Below, in pieces: positions 1-11,326 of a stretch of DNA of 64,000 bases; the stretch's first letter is position 1; each line of letters opens with the position of its first letter. The position numbers and the translations under genes were made by a program. A model generated the notes under the pieces. That model saw nothing but the letters and a program-made list of their open reading frames with translations. It ran no database searches and was not told the origin of the DNA. Origin of the DNA: Opisthorchis felineus (lineage: Eukaryota > Platyhelminthes > Trematoda > Opisthorchiida > Opisthorchiidae); the NCBI GenBank assembly GCA_004794785.1, contig SJOL01006480.1:855936-919935 (forward strand), given 5' to 3'.

Positions 1-190
1 CCAACCCCCAACCTGGAGGGCCAGGAGACTGTGTTCGTCAGACCTCTACCCATTGACCAACCTGGTATGAGAGACTCTGCGAGTGTCGCGGGACACCCCC
101 CAGTATAGCTCAATGGGTCGCTGAGGTGCGCAAACCGCCACACCACGGTAAGGTCCAGTCTCTTCGTGACGGGTCCAGTCTCTCAGTTAG
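1..190 (+). repeat. Dispersed repeat, copy at left edge
   Basis: This segment is clearly similar to the reverse complement of 63300-63560 at the other end of the window. Shared blocks include CAGACCTCTACC, an 'AGCCTGGTA.GAGA' block, a TAGCTCA(A/G)TGG block that resembles a tRNA A box, and CCACGGTAAG.TCCAGTCT. Part of the same family recurs at about 6845-6885. The copy is cut by the window edge. No B box is visible, so this is not shown to be a SINE. I do not recognise the family. Confidence 0.6.
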
Positions 191-3100
191 TGGCTGTCGA
201 CTCGAGAGATAGTTCCAATTGATTCGTCTTTTTTTATTCACCTCAAAGGTTTTTACCCTTCCGGGGAAACAGAAACCCAGTCGTTGTTAAAAATTGTCGG
301 ATAATTTTAATCGTCAGTTATAAGCACCATACACCTTGTGCTGAAGCCTGGATGGGTAGATCTTACATCAAAAGGTCGTGCTCCCTTCAGAAAATCTGGT
401 TTAGAGTTGAGCCCAATTGCAGTGCTATAGGAACACGAAGCAACCTGGCAGCTAATGGACGACAGCTAGTACCGTCTTGAGAAAAATGGATGATACCGAA
501 CAGTAATGACAGCAGATCGCCCCTGAGATTTACGCCCGGATGGTCATGAGAGCTTGAAATTTTGCGGAGGCTGTTTATTGGGCACACAGTCGTTGGACCG
601 CGACTGCATCCGCCATTTATGGAGGTACTCGCGGATTCCGGTCCCGTACAAGGGTATCTGTCGTTTTGCTTGCATTATGCACTCGGATTTTCCATTTAAT
701 ATAATAAAAATCCCAGTCTCTTCGATGTCGATTCAAATCAGTGCCGTTTGGGTCACCGTCTGACTCACTGTGGAAGTCATATGAGGAGCCCACTGAAGAC
801 GCCGACAGACACCAGCTGTTAAATCCATTAGATAAAAGTGTGGTGAATCAATATGGAACTCGAGCACATGTGTGTGGTGTGGGACAGCGTCTGTGATAGT
901 TCATTTGGTAGAGCTGTCGTTCGATAAACGAGAAGTTCGAATCCATCCTACAACATCTGCTTCTTGTCTACATTATGTGTACTCGGGTACCTATTCAAGA
1001 TTATACAAGTCGTAGTTTAGTGAAACTAAGTCTTCATGGCTTTCCTCGGTTTGCCAACTTCAATCAAAAGCGGAAGCGTTTGCAATCGCCCTGCTTGACA
1101 TTGCTGCCAAGCGCCCTCATTTCACATCACCTAGATTACTGCCTGGAACGCAATACCGAACTCCGACCTCAAATCAAATCCAAGTACATCGGTGAACGCA
1201 CGTGCAGAGCGTACAATATCACAGTCCTAACAGAACGCGCAACAAAGATGCTGCATATACGTGTTTGCCATACGGGAAACATGACTCGGGTTGGACGTCT
1301 GAAGGCGGACTATTGTGCGTCAGGTAAGACGACAACAACTCGATAACTGCGTTCCGCAGAAACAACAGAAATCCCATCGATATACACCGGCATCTTTATC
1401 AGAGAGCTGATGAAGAGATCAAGATTAGGCTACATTTAAAGTGGAAATACAACCCTATAAAAGACGTAAATAATGAGGAGGAAAATGGTTAGTGCGCACA
1501 AAACGGCTAGTCGCACGCAAACAGGGCGCCCATTGCATGGTTGAGTGACCTTTGTCTGGAGGTGGTATCATCGAAGGGTTTTTCCATCTACTTCCATAGA
1601 AGATATTTGAGGGATTGAAACACAGTCATGAAGTGGTATTATTTACGGGAGTAACCGTATAGCGTCTCACTGCTACGACATATGCACATTAAGACGAGCA
1701 CACACCACAACGGTGCATGTGGACAGAAAAGGGTTGTTGCACTGAACACGTGACTAAACTAAACTGGGTATCCATTCGTAATATTTAAGTGTCGCTGGAT
1801 GGCATCACGTGGCTCAACAGTGAATGGGTTTCACACACACCCACAAATGATTTCAAATCGCACTGAGAAAGATGACAACACAGCAGACAAGCAAGGGCGT
1901 ATCGTTCATAGATCAAAGCCCCGTCTAGCAAGATACTATGCGGAAGGGCCTTGCACGGCACTAGCAACTCCTATTGGGGTATAGCCTTACTGAAATTTTA
2001 GGCGTGTTTAGTCTGAAAGGGAAATCGAAATCGAGGTAGGTTTTTCTGGTCTAAAATGCGCACACACTAATATTTCATACGGGCGCATAAATGGTATAGA
2101 AGAAAGCCGTGAGAAGAAAAGAAGACAAAACAGGGTGTGGAAGGTTCTATCATATCCCTTCGCTTCTGAGTATAACCACAGTCACGTTTACATGTCGTAA
2201 GGATCAAACGGGTACATCCTCAAATGACTAAGATATACAGACAAGAACCAACTGTCCCCTTCTTGACGGACCCCTGCCGAGGAGAAATATTCATAGGAGA
2301 GGCCATCGTTAGCTGGTCCCTCAAAAGAGACCACTTTTTCTCGTTTTCTTTAGGTGGTCACAGTAAAGATGGCGGCTGTAGCTCGCTTATGACGTGTACT
2401 GGTCCATACGACAGAGGGATCACAGTGCGTCCGACTCAGTCTAGAAACACACAAGATAATTGGTCCAACGAAAAAAAAAACAGTAAGAACTCAACTGGGC
2501 ACTTCATTTTGCGTAAACACAAAGTCATCTATGTGAGTACTAGGTGAACTTGGGAAGCCGGTAAGCACCAGACCCCAATGAAGAATCGGGAGGCAGGGAT
2601 TAGCTGGCTAGACTTTGAGGAGAATCAGCAATAACCTAGACACAGGGTGAACCTTCAGAGATGTCCCGTGCCTATCCTTCTGTGAGGATGATAGATCCGC
2701 GGGTGACAATAATATTTCCATCGTACGTTCAAGGAGACTCTGTCCAACTGAGCACTCTTAGCTATGTACACATTAAGAACTACCGTGATGATCTCCTGAC
2801 ATAGGATAAATTGGCTTCAGCCGTGGCTCGCATCAGTGATGTCCAGGGGTGGCAGTCGACTGCAAGATCTATACACACCACGACCTAGTGATGTTTGCGT
2901 GACGGAATCCGCAGACCACATGGAGCCCAAGTTCTTCCGTGTCAACTTTGATGGTATCTGTCAAACACCGCAGTTGTCTTCGCAGATCGCAATGCTAGCA
3001 TCGGGCTACCTCGTTTGGGGTTCGAGGAGTGCTACCAAATATTCTTGAGTAATGCACGCCCAAAGCATCAAAGGTATCGCCATTAAAAAGACTGAGACAG

Positions 3101-3613
3101 GAGTGGTGACCCGCGGCAACACAATCGCGTCTCGTCATCAAACGTTAGAATTCGATGAGGGTATCGTTGGTCGAAAACCATCTGCATTCAGTCGGCTGCG
3201 TTGAATAGGCGAGTTTTTGTGTGTAAGCTAATTACGCCCCCTGTTCAAGTGTGTGAAGATATGTCGAGTACTGAATACAAACTCAATTAATGGATTATCT
3301 ATTCCCCACCAATATGCAACGGTACACTGTGCAGCTTAACCCCAGAGGTGTTAAGCTTTTCAAGAGTACGGACTTTAGGTAACGTGCAGATTATTTAACG
3401 GTTCATCTTCAACAACGCTCAGGCTGATTTGCGTGGCGATATGTTCTCCTCGTTGAATTCCATGATGATGATGGCTACAAACCTGGGCAAGCGCAGACCA
3501 TTATAGTCCGGCTACTGTTCTGAACATACACACCCAAAAAATGCATATGTACACCCAAATTAAATGTTACATTGGAAGTAAAAGCAAAACGCCAATTTAA
3601 AACAATGACTCAC
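191..3613. other. No recognisable gene; noncoding/intronic
   Basis: Only short open frames without recognisable domains are present, apart from the tRNA-like patch at 890-950. If the phosphatase gene continues leftward, this is intron downstream of its 3614-3706 exon. I looked on the minus strand for the next family exon (the segment with ADP and a WG pair) and did not find it. Confidence 0.5.
890..950 (+). repeat. tRNA-like relic (possible SINE head)
   Basis: A-box-like TAGTTCATTTGGTAGAG (897-913) is followed about 20 bases later by a B-box-like AGTTCGAATCC (934-944), which is tRNA gene spacing. The anticodon arm is only partly paired and the T stem is poor, so this is not a functional tRNA. 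A degenerate tRNA-derived SINE head of a different family from the main SINE here is the likeliest reading. Confidence 0.35.
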
Positions 3614-3706
3614 TTTTCTTAGACTGGCGGTGAACATGACACATTCGAATAGCGGGCCAATCTCACGTAGGAATTCATCCAAATGTGGTCGTTTACAAAC
3701 GAAAAT
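3614..3706 (-). CDS. CTDSP: Exon of SCP/CTDSP-family CTD phosphatase
   Basis: A 93-bp (31-codon) phase 0 exon. On the minus strand a pyrimidine-rich tract ending in TTGTTCAG precedes ATT, and the exon ends at AGAAAA before GTGAGT, so both splice sites are good. It encodes a peptide containing [14 protein letters not shown] and [12 protein letters not shown]. These match the part of small CTD phosphatases (CTDSP1/2/L) that follows the catalytic DxDx(T/V) loop, including the invariant KRP and FTAS elements. The family removes phosphate from serines of the RNA polymerase II C-terminal repeat. The exon lies about 18 kb downstream of the catalytic exon on the same strand and in the same phase. A short linking exon (the ADF..PVEI segment in other animals) should lie between them and was not found. 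A separate paralogue is possible but less likely. Confidence 0.8.
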
Positions 3707-6700
3707 CTGAACAAACACAAAAAGAGTGTATGTGCAAAACCTCTGGACGATGCGTCTATGCTTAGTCATATGGAACAGTCCGACAATAATCGAGTAGTCA
3801 CTGAATGCAATTCATACTCCTTGTTTAGGGGGAATCTAGTTAAGCAACACTGACCCAACATGCAGTCAGATTTTTACTTTGACTCGAACTGACCACAATA
3901 TACAAGATTTCGATCTTTCAGATCGATGGTGATCCAATACTGCGGAATCGCATTGCCCCATATATCTCCTGCGACATATATGTACAGCGGCAACAACCTC
4001 CACTCCAAAGAAAAGCCTGCCGACCTCTAAGGAGCTAACAACAGCACTTTCTATCGACGACAACCCAGCGTACAGTACCTCCCTAGAATGGACGAATCAA
4101 ATGCACCTCCCCCGGTACTGGCAACTATTTTGCGTTTGCCGTGGTTTGTTCTGAAAAACTCCGGAACTAGGGCAACACGTCTCAGTCCCACAGAGGGTCG
4201 TTCAACCGGGACTTATTTGGAGATTCTCCCGAAGAGAAACAGAACAGGCCAAATAATTCTCTCCCCGTGAGGGCCGCTTCTGATGGTGAGGATTACTGTA
4301 CAGCATTTCCTCTTCAGGAGAAACTCCCATAGGGCAATACCTCGAAAAAGGACATGTTAATTCTTTTTTTTTCACGTTCCGAATCACATTCCATCCACAT
4401 AATTAACCACAATCTGAGAGACATCTTGAAAAACATAATTTTGAGATTCGAGGGTTTTACGTGCGCCCTCTGTGTTAGCGAAATTCAACAGTAATTAATT
4501 CGACAGCGTAACAAAATCAAGGCGCGACTGTTAGACGAACTAATCTGTAGACTCGACCTCTTAAGTACACCGAGTCCTATTCACTCAAAGCACATCAAGA
4601 GACTAAAGCAGTTCATGATCGGTGAATGTCATCAGGTCGCACCAGTTGTTCAGGCTGTGCAATGACAGTAGAATGATTTCACTGATGGCTCCTCTATGAA
4701 ACTATTTCCCTTTCGTCGAAAAGATAAAGGTTGTGTAGCTCAGTAAGCAGGGGGAAGTAATCCAAAGAGCACGAATGCATAAATCGTCAGCCATTGTCAG
4801 GTGACGGAGTACGTATCAGGGACAAATTGGAGTGAAGGCTAATGGCCCTGTATTTTGTAAAATCCAAAGCATAGCTTGTATATAGTCAAACAACAATTTT
4901 TCACAGCCTTGATTGATCATAGTTTCGTTTTGGACCAAGGGTCCAACCAAGCAACACGACGAAGTTTGGGTCCTTCGGAGTGATGTTTCTCATAAAAAGA
5001 GCGAGCACTGTAATGTACTACACCAACAAAGGCCTTTTACGACATGGCCAACTCAGGCACGACCGCATAGCATAAAATTTGTTTATGCGAGACTATGGGA
5101 AAAAAGGTAACATGAAGAAAATTGACCGCAACTCGATTATTCGGCTACATCTTTCTCGCTTATTAGTCAAAATGGTGATACGATAATTAATTGGTTTCAA
5201 TTAACTGATTTCGGTTTGAGTAACAAGTTACTTTCGGCACTAGCCAACACGACACAAGGGACGCCGCAGGTAGCATAGAAACAACCGAACTATTGCCTTA
5301 TAGGTTGAGGTGGTATGCAAGTCATCACAAGATGACGAGCACCAATCTATTCCCGATGAATCTACGAGAAGCACCCTAAAAGTTTTACTGATATTATCAT
5401 ATGCGGTCAGCTGGATCTCGGACGCAAGGGTATACTGAATGTGAAACATTGAATACCTTTTCAATAGCACTATGGGGGTGCAGAGTTATTTAATAGAAGA
5501 GCGAAAGTGGGTGCTCTTGAGAGAAGCCAGCTACAATTATACAGATTGATTAACCAAGGACCATTGAACGTGAGATGAACTCAAGTGTCGTTTGTGAGAC
5601 GCCTTTCGACAAGGTTCTACATCATATCAGGTCCAAAAAAAAATAGAACCTGTTCTGTCAATTCACTGCTAACAACGTATTCGATACGTTGGAGCCGGTC
5701 GAGCCATTTGACAGCAAGGAGGGAACCCGGGGTCATGTCCAGTCCGAGCACTCCAAAATTTCTACTGGATCTCGTTTTGAGGCATTTTGTACCTGTACTT
5801 GTCCCGCTACAGACAGAGGAGATTCGTTTACCTCTCTCTCGTATCCCTGGGCTCAAGCAAGTGCTATGCAAAAGTTGAGGTAATCGGGTCAGTCGTACAA
5901 CACTCATCTGTACGAGGTGGACGCATTCGGATGACTGTTGCAAACTGGATTCCACCCACGACTTAGCTCATGACGGAAGAGAGGCTTAATCTCGAATGTT
6001 GAGTCTGAAGGACTTCAGGCTGACTGAGCAAAGAACTGGACGAGATGGGAGATAAGGCCATAAGGGGATGAAGAAACCTATCTTGGAAATTCAAATTTGA
6101 CTAACTTCAAACACAAACGTCATGAATACAGGGAACGAACCCTGCTCCGACCTGTTACTTAAATGATAGTATGCTGCGTATCACCGTAAACGGCCAAATC
6201 CCCGTGCTTGGTCACACAAGCACGGTTTCACCGAACATCATATCACCACACTAGCACTCGGAGTTTGGAGATGCAGCAATGGAACTGGGTAGTCATCAAC
6301 AAGATTGCGTGTGCGTGACACAATACAAGGACTTGGTCGTGTCACACAAAAACGGCGGTGAGGTTGGGCTCCGGCACAAATCAATGCTGGTTAGCTTCTT
6401 GTTTCATGCACTTGATCGGTTCAGTAGCACATGAGTGTCCTGATCGGCACACAGCAATCATGTACGCAAAATGCGGGCTGATAGACGTAGCCGAGACAGA
6501 CAAACCATAAAGGAGGGATTATCACTCTCATGTCATCATCGTCAACATCATCAGAGACAGCAACATCAGCGTTAAAAAATGCTGAAATTCTAGCCCGTGT
6601 GTATCTATAGCTATATCGCCCTAAGTATGACTTATGTATTCTGAAGACTTAGATTTTAACGCTTCGCACTGGATTGCTTTGATATGCTTGTTTAACGTGT

Positions 6701-8230
6701 GAGTCAGACAGGTTGCTGAAAACCTAACGAAGATTTTTTTTGGCTCCCTGGAAAATTGACTAAAAGTCTACACTAGAAGAAAGATGAGGGGAAACCATCA
6801 GTGGGCCGCCTAAGGGTTTTTGGTCAACCCGACAAGTCGTCGACACCTTCCAAATCCTAACCTGAAGGATCAGAAGACTGTCTGTCACAAATGTATCTAC
6901 TTAGAAGAATGCGGTGGGAAAAACTTTGTAGATGGTACATGGATTACTGATGTGATGAAACCCATGAACTACGATCAGGTACAATCGCAACATAATGGTA
7001 TAGGGGGTCATCCTTTACTCGACCGAACAAGAATACGAACACTGCGGTAGTTCTACATTTCGGGTTTGCCTCCTCAGTCCGTATGCATAGTATCCTCACA
7101 GTTCACATGACATCTGAACAGTGGCATCCTAAAATTGACATTACCACAGCTACCACACAAAGTTTTACCGAATTTAGTAAGCTAAATGAAATTCTGAGGT
7201 TTTTCAGTAAGTTTTCTGTATCCCTTCCTGACAAGAAAGTAAATCAACAGTGATGAATTGGTAACCATTTTTTGTGGTTAGCAACGACGACTTGATCTGT
7301 GTGTTGATTTAGACAAGCTGCGTTCCAAGATATATAGAAGTTCCTTCGTGAAGGTATAGCATACGAGGCAGGTGACCTATGGTCCACGACACAAGCAATC
7401 TTTGTGTTAAAAAAAGTCATTATGCAAAACCAACGGCTTGCCTTCAAACTCAGTGACAGCTTCAGACGCTGGAGTAGCAGCACTGATACTTCGCAGCGAT
7501 CGCCCGTTTTAAAGGCGTTTCTGGCTCTGTAGACCGTTCAGTTCTTTTGTTACTAATTAACCAGAGGTAGGCCGCAATATCAACCGTAAATCTTGCACGA
7601 ACCTGATTGGTCTAAGTTTATGACAAATAATTAAGCAGCTTTCACACGCGGTCTGTCGGGATCGCTCTCCGTTTTTAGTGGATTTCATTGATGACGTCGC
7701 GAAGTGCGCAACCTAAGACACCTCGAATAACGAACGATCAGTTGCGTTGAAATGTGCAGATAATATTACAATAAATGACCGCAAACAGGATGCCGAAAGT
7801 CATCCCCTTCTCACTTTAGGGTTCCCAACCTTCACGTACTCTTATCAGTAAGACGTAAGGGACACGATTTCAGGGGTTCATGTGTCGTGGCAAAAATGGC
7901 TGTGATGTAGATGAGGCCAGTGTGTGCGTTTGAATGGCCAGCAACACATGTGCAACCTAGTACCATTTGTACCGCCAAAAAGAAGTTCGCCTAATCCGAA
8001 GGGACATGTAATACAATACTGCTGTGACAGTTGCCCTGCCTTAAGGGTGATTTCAACAGACGGTGTCTTCCGAACAGTGTAAGAGGGGGCTGATAGAAGC
8101 TGGTTCGCAACGAGTACGCGAGTAGTACAGTAGATATTAGGATGGCACACACACGCACTACGTATTCCATTCAGTTTTCTAAACAGAATACCAGGTATGT
8201 TCAACCAGGTGAAAAACGCTTGAAACCGAT
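3707..8230. other. Intronic DNA without recognisable genes
   Basis: Presumed intron of the phosphatase gene. It holds only short unassigned frames. A fragment of the dispersed repeat that occupies both window edges is visible around 6845-6885. A weak match to the RTE family 1 3' end (GTCATCATCGTC followed by GACAGCAACATCAGCG) lies near 6530-6580. VPVE-like codons on the minus strand near 4201-4215 sit directly after a stop and were rejected as the missing exon. Confidence 0.5.
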
Positions 8231-8235
8231 TGAGT

Positions 8236-8255
8236 AATCATCGTTTTCGATGATT
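8236..8255. repeat. Perfect short hairpin at PLE 5' boundary
   Basis: AATCATCG and CGATGATT form an 8-bp perfect inverted repeat around a TTTT loop. It lies exactly at the upstream limit of the open PLE reading frame, next to an in-frame TGA at 8251-8253. It may be structural or coincidental. Confidence 0.5.
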
Positions 8256-10485
8256 GTCAGCTTTGTCAGCGGCCAAGTCATTCCTCAAACAGAGGATTTA
8301 CCTAAACACCCAGCGATTAACCGAACTACGCCGCCACGCCAGTCAACTCAGCCAAGATCTTCAGACCGCAATCTCACCCGCCAACTTCCAGATGCTCAAC
8401 ACCAAAGCAACAGAAGTGAAGCTTACACAGGGCCGGCAATGCAAGGATAGGCAGATACGTAAGTTCGACCAACTGCTTTCCATGACTCAGGGCTCTAGAA
8501 AGGTCACAGAAAGGACAAAACCATCCACCAATTACTGTAGTGTAGTTAACTTGTCAGATAGACCACTGAGTGAAGACGAACGCTGTCTGTTAGAAAAAGG
8601 ACTAAACTTCGCAGTGAGCAAAAAAGTAATAAGAGCGGAGGAAATAATTCCTAGTGTAGAGTCGGTGTTTCAAAAGCTTCCTTCAGCGGAAGCTGAGAAG
8701 CTACGAGTACAATTGGTCACGGTCCTAAAATCCCAACAGCCGGGAGCTCCGAATATTGCACCATCAGAGAGGAGAGCGTTGAACACACTGAGACAGGTAG
8801 ATAGTATTGTCATTACCAAGGCCGATAAAGGTAAAGCCACAGTAGTAATGAACAAGAGCGACTATCTTCAAAAGGTTGGGCAACACATCGCCGATGGACC
8901 CTATCGACAAGTTACCGGAGCAGTATTACTTCAATAATGAATAAGAATAAGGTCGAAGTTGGTAGATATTTAAGATCGGTAATAAACCATTCAGGGCAAG
9001 GTAAGTGGTATTGGCTGTACCCAAAAAGTGCGATTCAACCACGACTCTACGGACTGCCAAAAATAAACAAGGCAGATGTCCCGATAAGGCCATTAGTGGA
9101 TGGTATAGGCTCGCCACCACATGAGCTGGCCAGATTCTTAGCTGGCATACTAAAACCGCTCACGGGGAAATCAAGCACCTTCATTAGGAATTCGTACGAC
9201 TTTGCCAATAAAGTCGCAGGGCTTCCCTTGGAAATGTACGAAGTCCTCGTGAGTTGACGTAGTCTCAATGTACACAAACGTACCTAGGGCAGACGCTCTG
9301 GAGGTAACTAAGAGGTTATTACTGGTAGACACGACACTTGGGGAACGGACACAGCTCTCGGTGGATGAAATAGTTGAGGGCATGAGAGTGTGTTTGAGTC
9401 TCGATCAGTTTGTTTTTGACACAACCCTTTACTCACAAGAAGAAGGTCTTGCAATGGGATCTCCAATATCCCCAGTTTTAGCTAATATTTATATGGAGGA
9501 CTTCGGACAAATGGCCTTGGCCGGATATCATTGTCCAACGAAAGAATTTTGGCGTTATGTTGACGATACGTCTGTTGTAATCAAACGAGAAAACGTGAAC
9601 AGCTTCCACGACTGTCTCAATAGTTTAAGTCTACACATCAAGTTTAGCATGGAGATAGAGTCCACCTCGGGCACATTACCCTTCCTGGACTGTATAGCAC
9701 ATAAGAGTGGTGGGAAAGTAAAAACTACGGTCTACGAGAAACCAACAGACACAGGAAACGTTTTAAACTACTCATCAGCACACCCAAAGTCCGTGTACGC
9801 CAGTATTGTCTCATCGATGTTTCGTCGAGTCAGAGCACTGTGCACAGAAGAGATCGACCGAACGGCAGCTCAAATCGAGATTGCCAACAGACTTCAAGAA
9901 ACAGGATACCCAGTGAGTTTGATTAGGCGTCAACTAAGAATGATATTGGCTCCGGTATCTAGACCCAGTAAGGAATGGATTGGCACAGCAGTCATTCCAT
10001 ATAAAGCAGGAACTTCGGAGGTTATTCGAAGAACATTGAACTTGGCCAACATTAGAGTAGCTTTCCAGAAGGGAAGAACGCTACGCTCAGTTTTGGTGCA
10101 ATTGAAAGATCCCCTCCCGGTTGAACGGACTAGGGACTGTGTGTATAAAATTAATTGCAACGATTGCACTAAGGTTTACATAGGACAAACTGCCAGGGAA
10201 TTGCACACCAGAATTGGTGAGCATAAAAGGAGAATAAACAAACCACCAAGGAATGCGGTAGAATACCAAACGCTGGTCAAAGACTCAGCGATGGCGGTAC
10301 ATGCCTTAGACACGGGACATAGTATAGATTTGGATAATGTGGAAGTTTTAAGACGGGGACTGCGATTCACACCACAGCGACTGATAGCCGAAGCGGTGGA
10401 AATCACCAAGCATCATAGCGTGAACAGAATCGAGGGTGTGGAACTGGCGAGCGTATGGAAAGCGGTCTTAGATAAGCCGAGTTGA
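8254..10485 (+). pseudogene. PLE polyprotein: reverse transcriptase + GIY-YIG endonuclease, two frameshifts
   Basis: Three consecutive open segments make about 740 residues. The first (8254-8936) has the N-terminal region with KFDQLL and the RT start (ITKADKGKATVVMNKSDYL). The second (about 8922-9256) has RLYGLPKINK and PIRPLVDGIGSPPHELARFL. The third (9256-10485) has DVVSMYTNVP, GLAMGSPISP (residues 60-69 of the last segment), the catalytic FWRYVDD (95-100), then a C-x5-C-x2-C cluster (291-300). It ends with a GIY-YIG domain: VYK (292-294), YIGQT (304-308), an Arg at 315, paired His at 345 and 351, and a C-terminal acidic AEAVE. This is the GIY-YIG class of PLE. The first break is near 8920-8940 (TAA TGA). 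The second, at 9255-9257, looks like loss of two bases from the codon before DVVSMYTN. There is no ATG near the start: an in-frame TGA lies just upstream at 8251-8253 and the first in-frame Met is deep in the segment. The true initiation site is therefore lost or lies in another frame. Confidence 0.9.
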
Positions 10486-10843
10486 CACGTGACTGTGTGG
10501 TTGTCAATTCACTTAGAATCATTAGCAAAAACAGGGGGTGGAAATCCCAACCCGACCAAAGATCACAGAATCCCTCTTACACAACTATCGTAGCACTAGC
10601 CCATCCACACAGACGGACAGAAAGTGCAAACGAAGTTCAAGAGGGATCATTAAGTGAACCGAACCAGAACAACTACACCCTAGGCTGGACCCAAATCCAA
10701 TTAGGTTCCCCCCTCGGTCCAACACTTGGTCACCCACCCTAACACACAAAATCCTTCGGCCGACACCCAACAGAGATTTAGCTTGACTTAGATGATTGGT
10801 TCTCCTTCCGCCTTAAATCTCGACCAACCTCGTAACCTAGTCA

Positions 10844-10888
10844 CTTGGCCTGACGAAGCTTTTGTGTCAAAAGCGAAACGTTGCCCAG
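10844..10888 (+). ncRNA. Hammerhead-ribozyme-like motif in PLE 3' region
   Basis: The core CUGACGA (10850-10856) and GAAAC (10875-10879) flank a 7-bp helix II (10858-10864 with 10868-10874, loop UGU). The helix I strands CUUGGC (844-849) and GCCCAG (883-888) pair with one mismatch. The putative cleavage site follows GUU (10880-10882). There are two deviations: an extra A (10857) between CUGACGA and helix II, and a helix III reduced to the self-complementary ACGU with no loop, which could pair only between two molecules or tandem copies. Hammerhead motifs are known in Penelope-like elements, which supports the reading. Activity is not shown. Confidence 0.55.
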
Positions 10889-11223
10889 CAATAAATCTAC
10901 CGATTGTTACCAAACTTTTCCGAAAACGAAGAATACCAGGTACCTCTAAATCGATCATGGACTGTGAGATTCAGAATATTATCGATTGCTGAGGCCGTTA
11001 GAATTCGGTTGGGTAAATCGGATATCCATGTTCAAAAAAAGCCAATTCAACATTTGAACTTGTGTCGGCCTACAAACAGGATATTCCTCTACATTCTGAG
11101 CACTAGTTAGAAACAGTTCAACGATGACATCGAAACGCAGAATAAAAACGACCAATATGAAGCTGGGCAATGTCTTGACACATCTGCGCAACCAAGATGA
11201 GCAAATACACACCGGTTTTGTAG

Positions 11224-11326
11224 CTTGGGCAACCTGGCAGTAGCCCAGCCCTCGTGCCTCCTTCCGTTGGTAGGGCAGCTGGGCACCGAGAGGGTGCTAC
11301 AGCTGTACGATTATCTTTATCTTATC
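11224..11326 (+). repeat. 5'-truncated tRNA-derived SINE
   Basis: 3' half of the main SINE family of this window: CTTGGGCAACCTGGCAGTA, then the conserved hairpin GGCACCGAGAGGGTGC, then TACAGCTGTACGATTATC and a degraded T/A-rich tail. The tRNA-like head with A and B boxes is missing. Confidence 0.75.

Larger units (their letters stand above)
8236..10990 (+). mobile_element. Penelope-like retroelement (PLE), near full length
   Basis: A plus-strand element with a Penelope-type reverse transcriptase followed by a GIY-YIG endonuclease (8254-10485) and a noncoding 3' region carrying a hammerhead-like motif (about 10844-10888). The limits are approximate: the left one is taken from the start of the open frame, the right one from the end of recognisable 3' sequence. 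No target-site duplication or upstream pseudo-LTR copy of the 3' region was seen. It lies in a presumed intron of the phosphatase gene and in the opposite orientation to it. Only two frame breaks separate it from an intact frame, so it is fairly young or recently decayed. Confidence 0.88.

Noticed and set aside
4195..4220. Minus-strand VPVE codons as the missing phosphatase exon
   Set aside because: They follow directly after an in-frame TAA, the expected preceding ADF is absent and the following residues do not fit the family.
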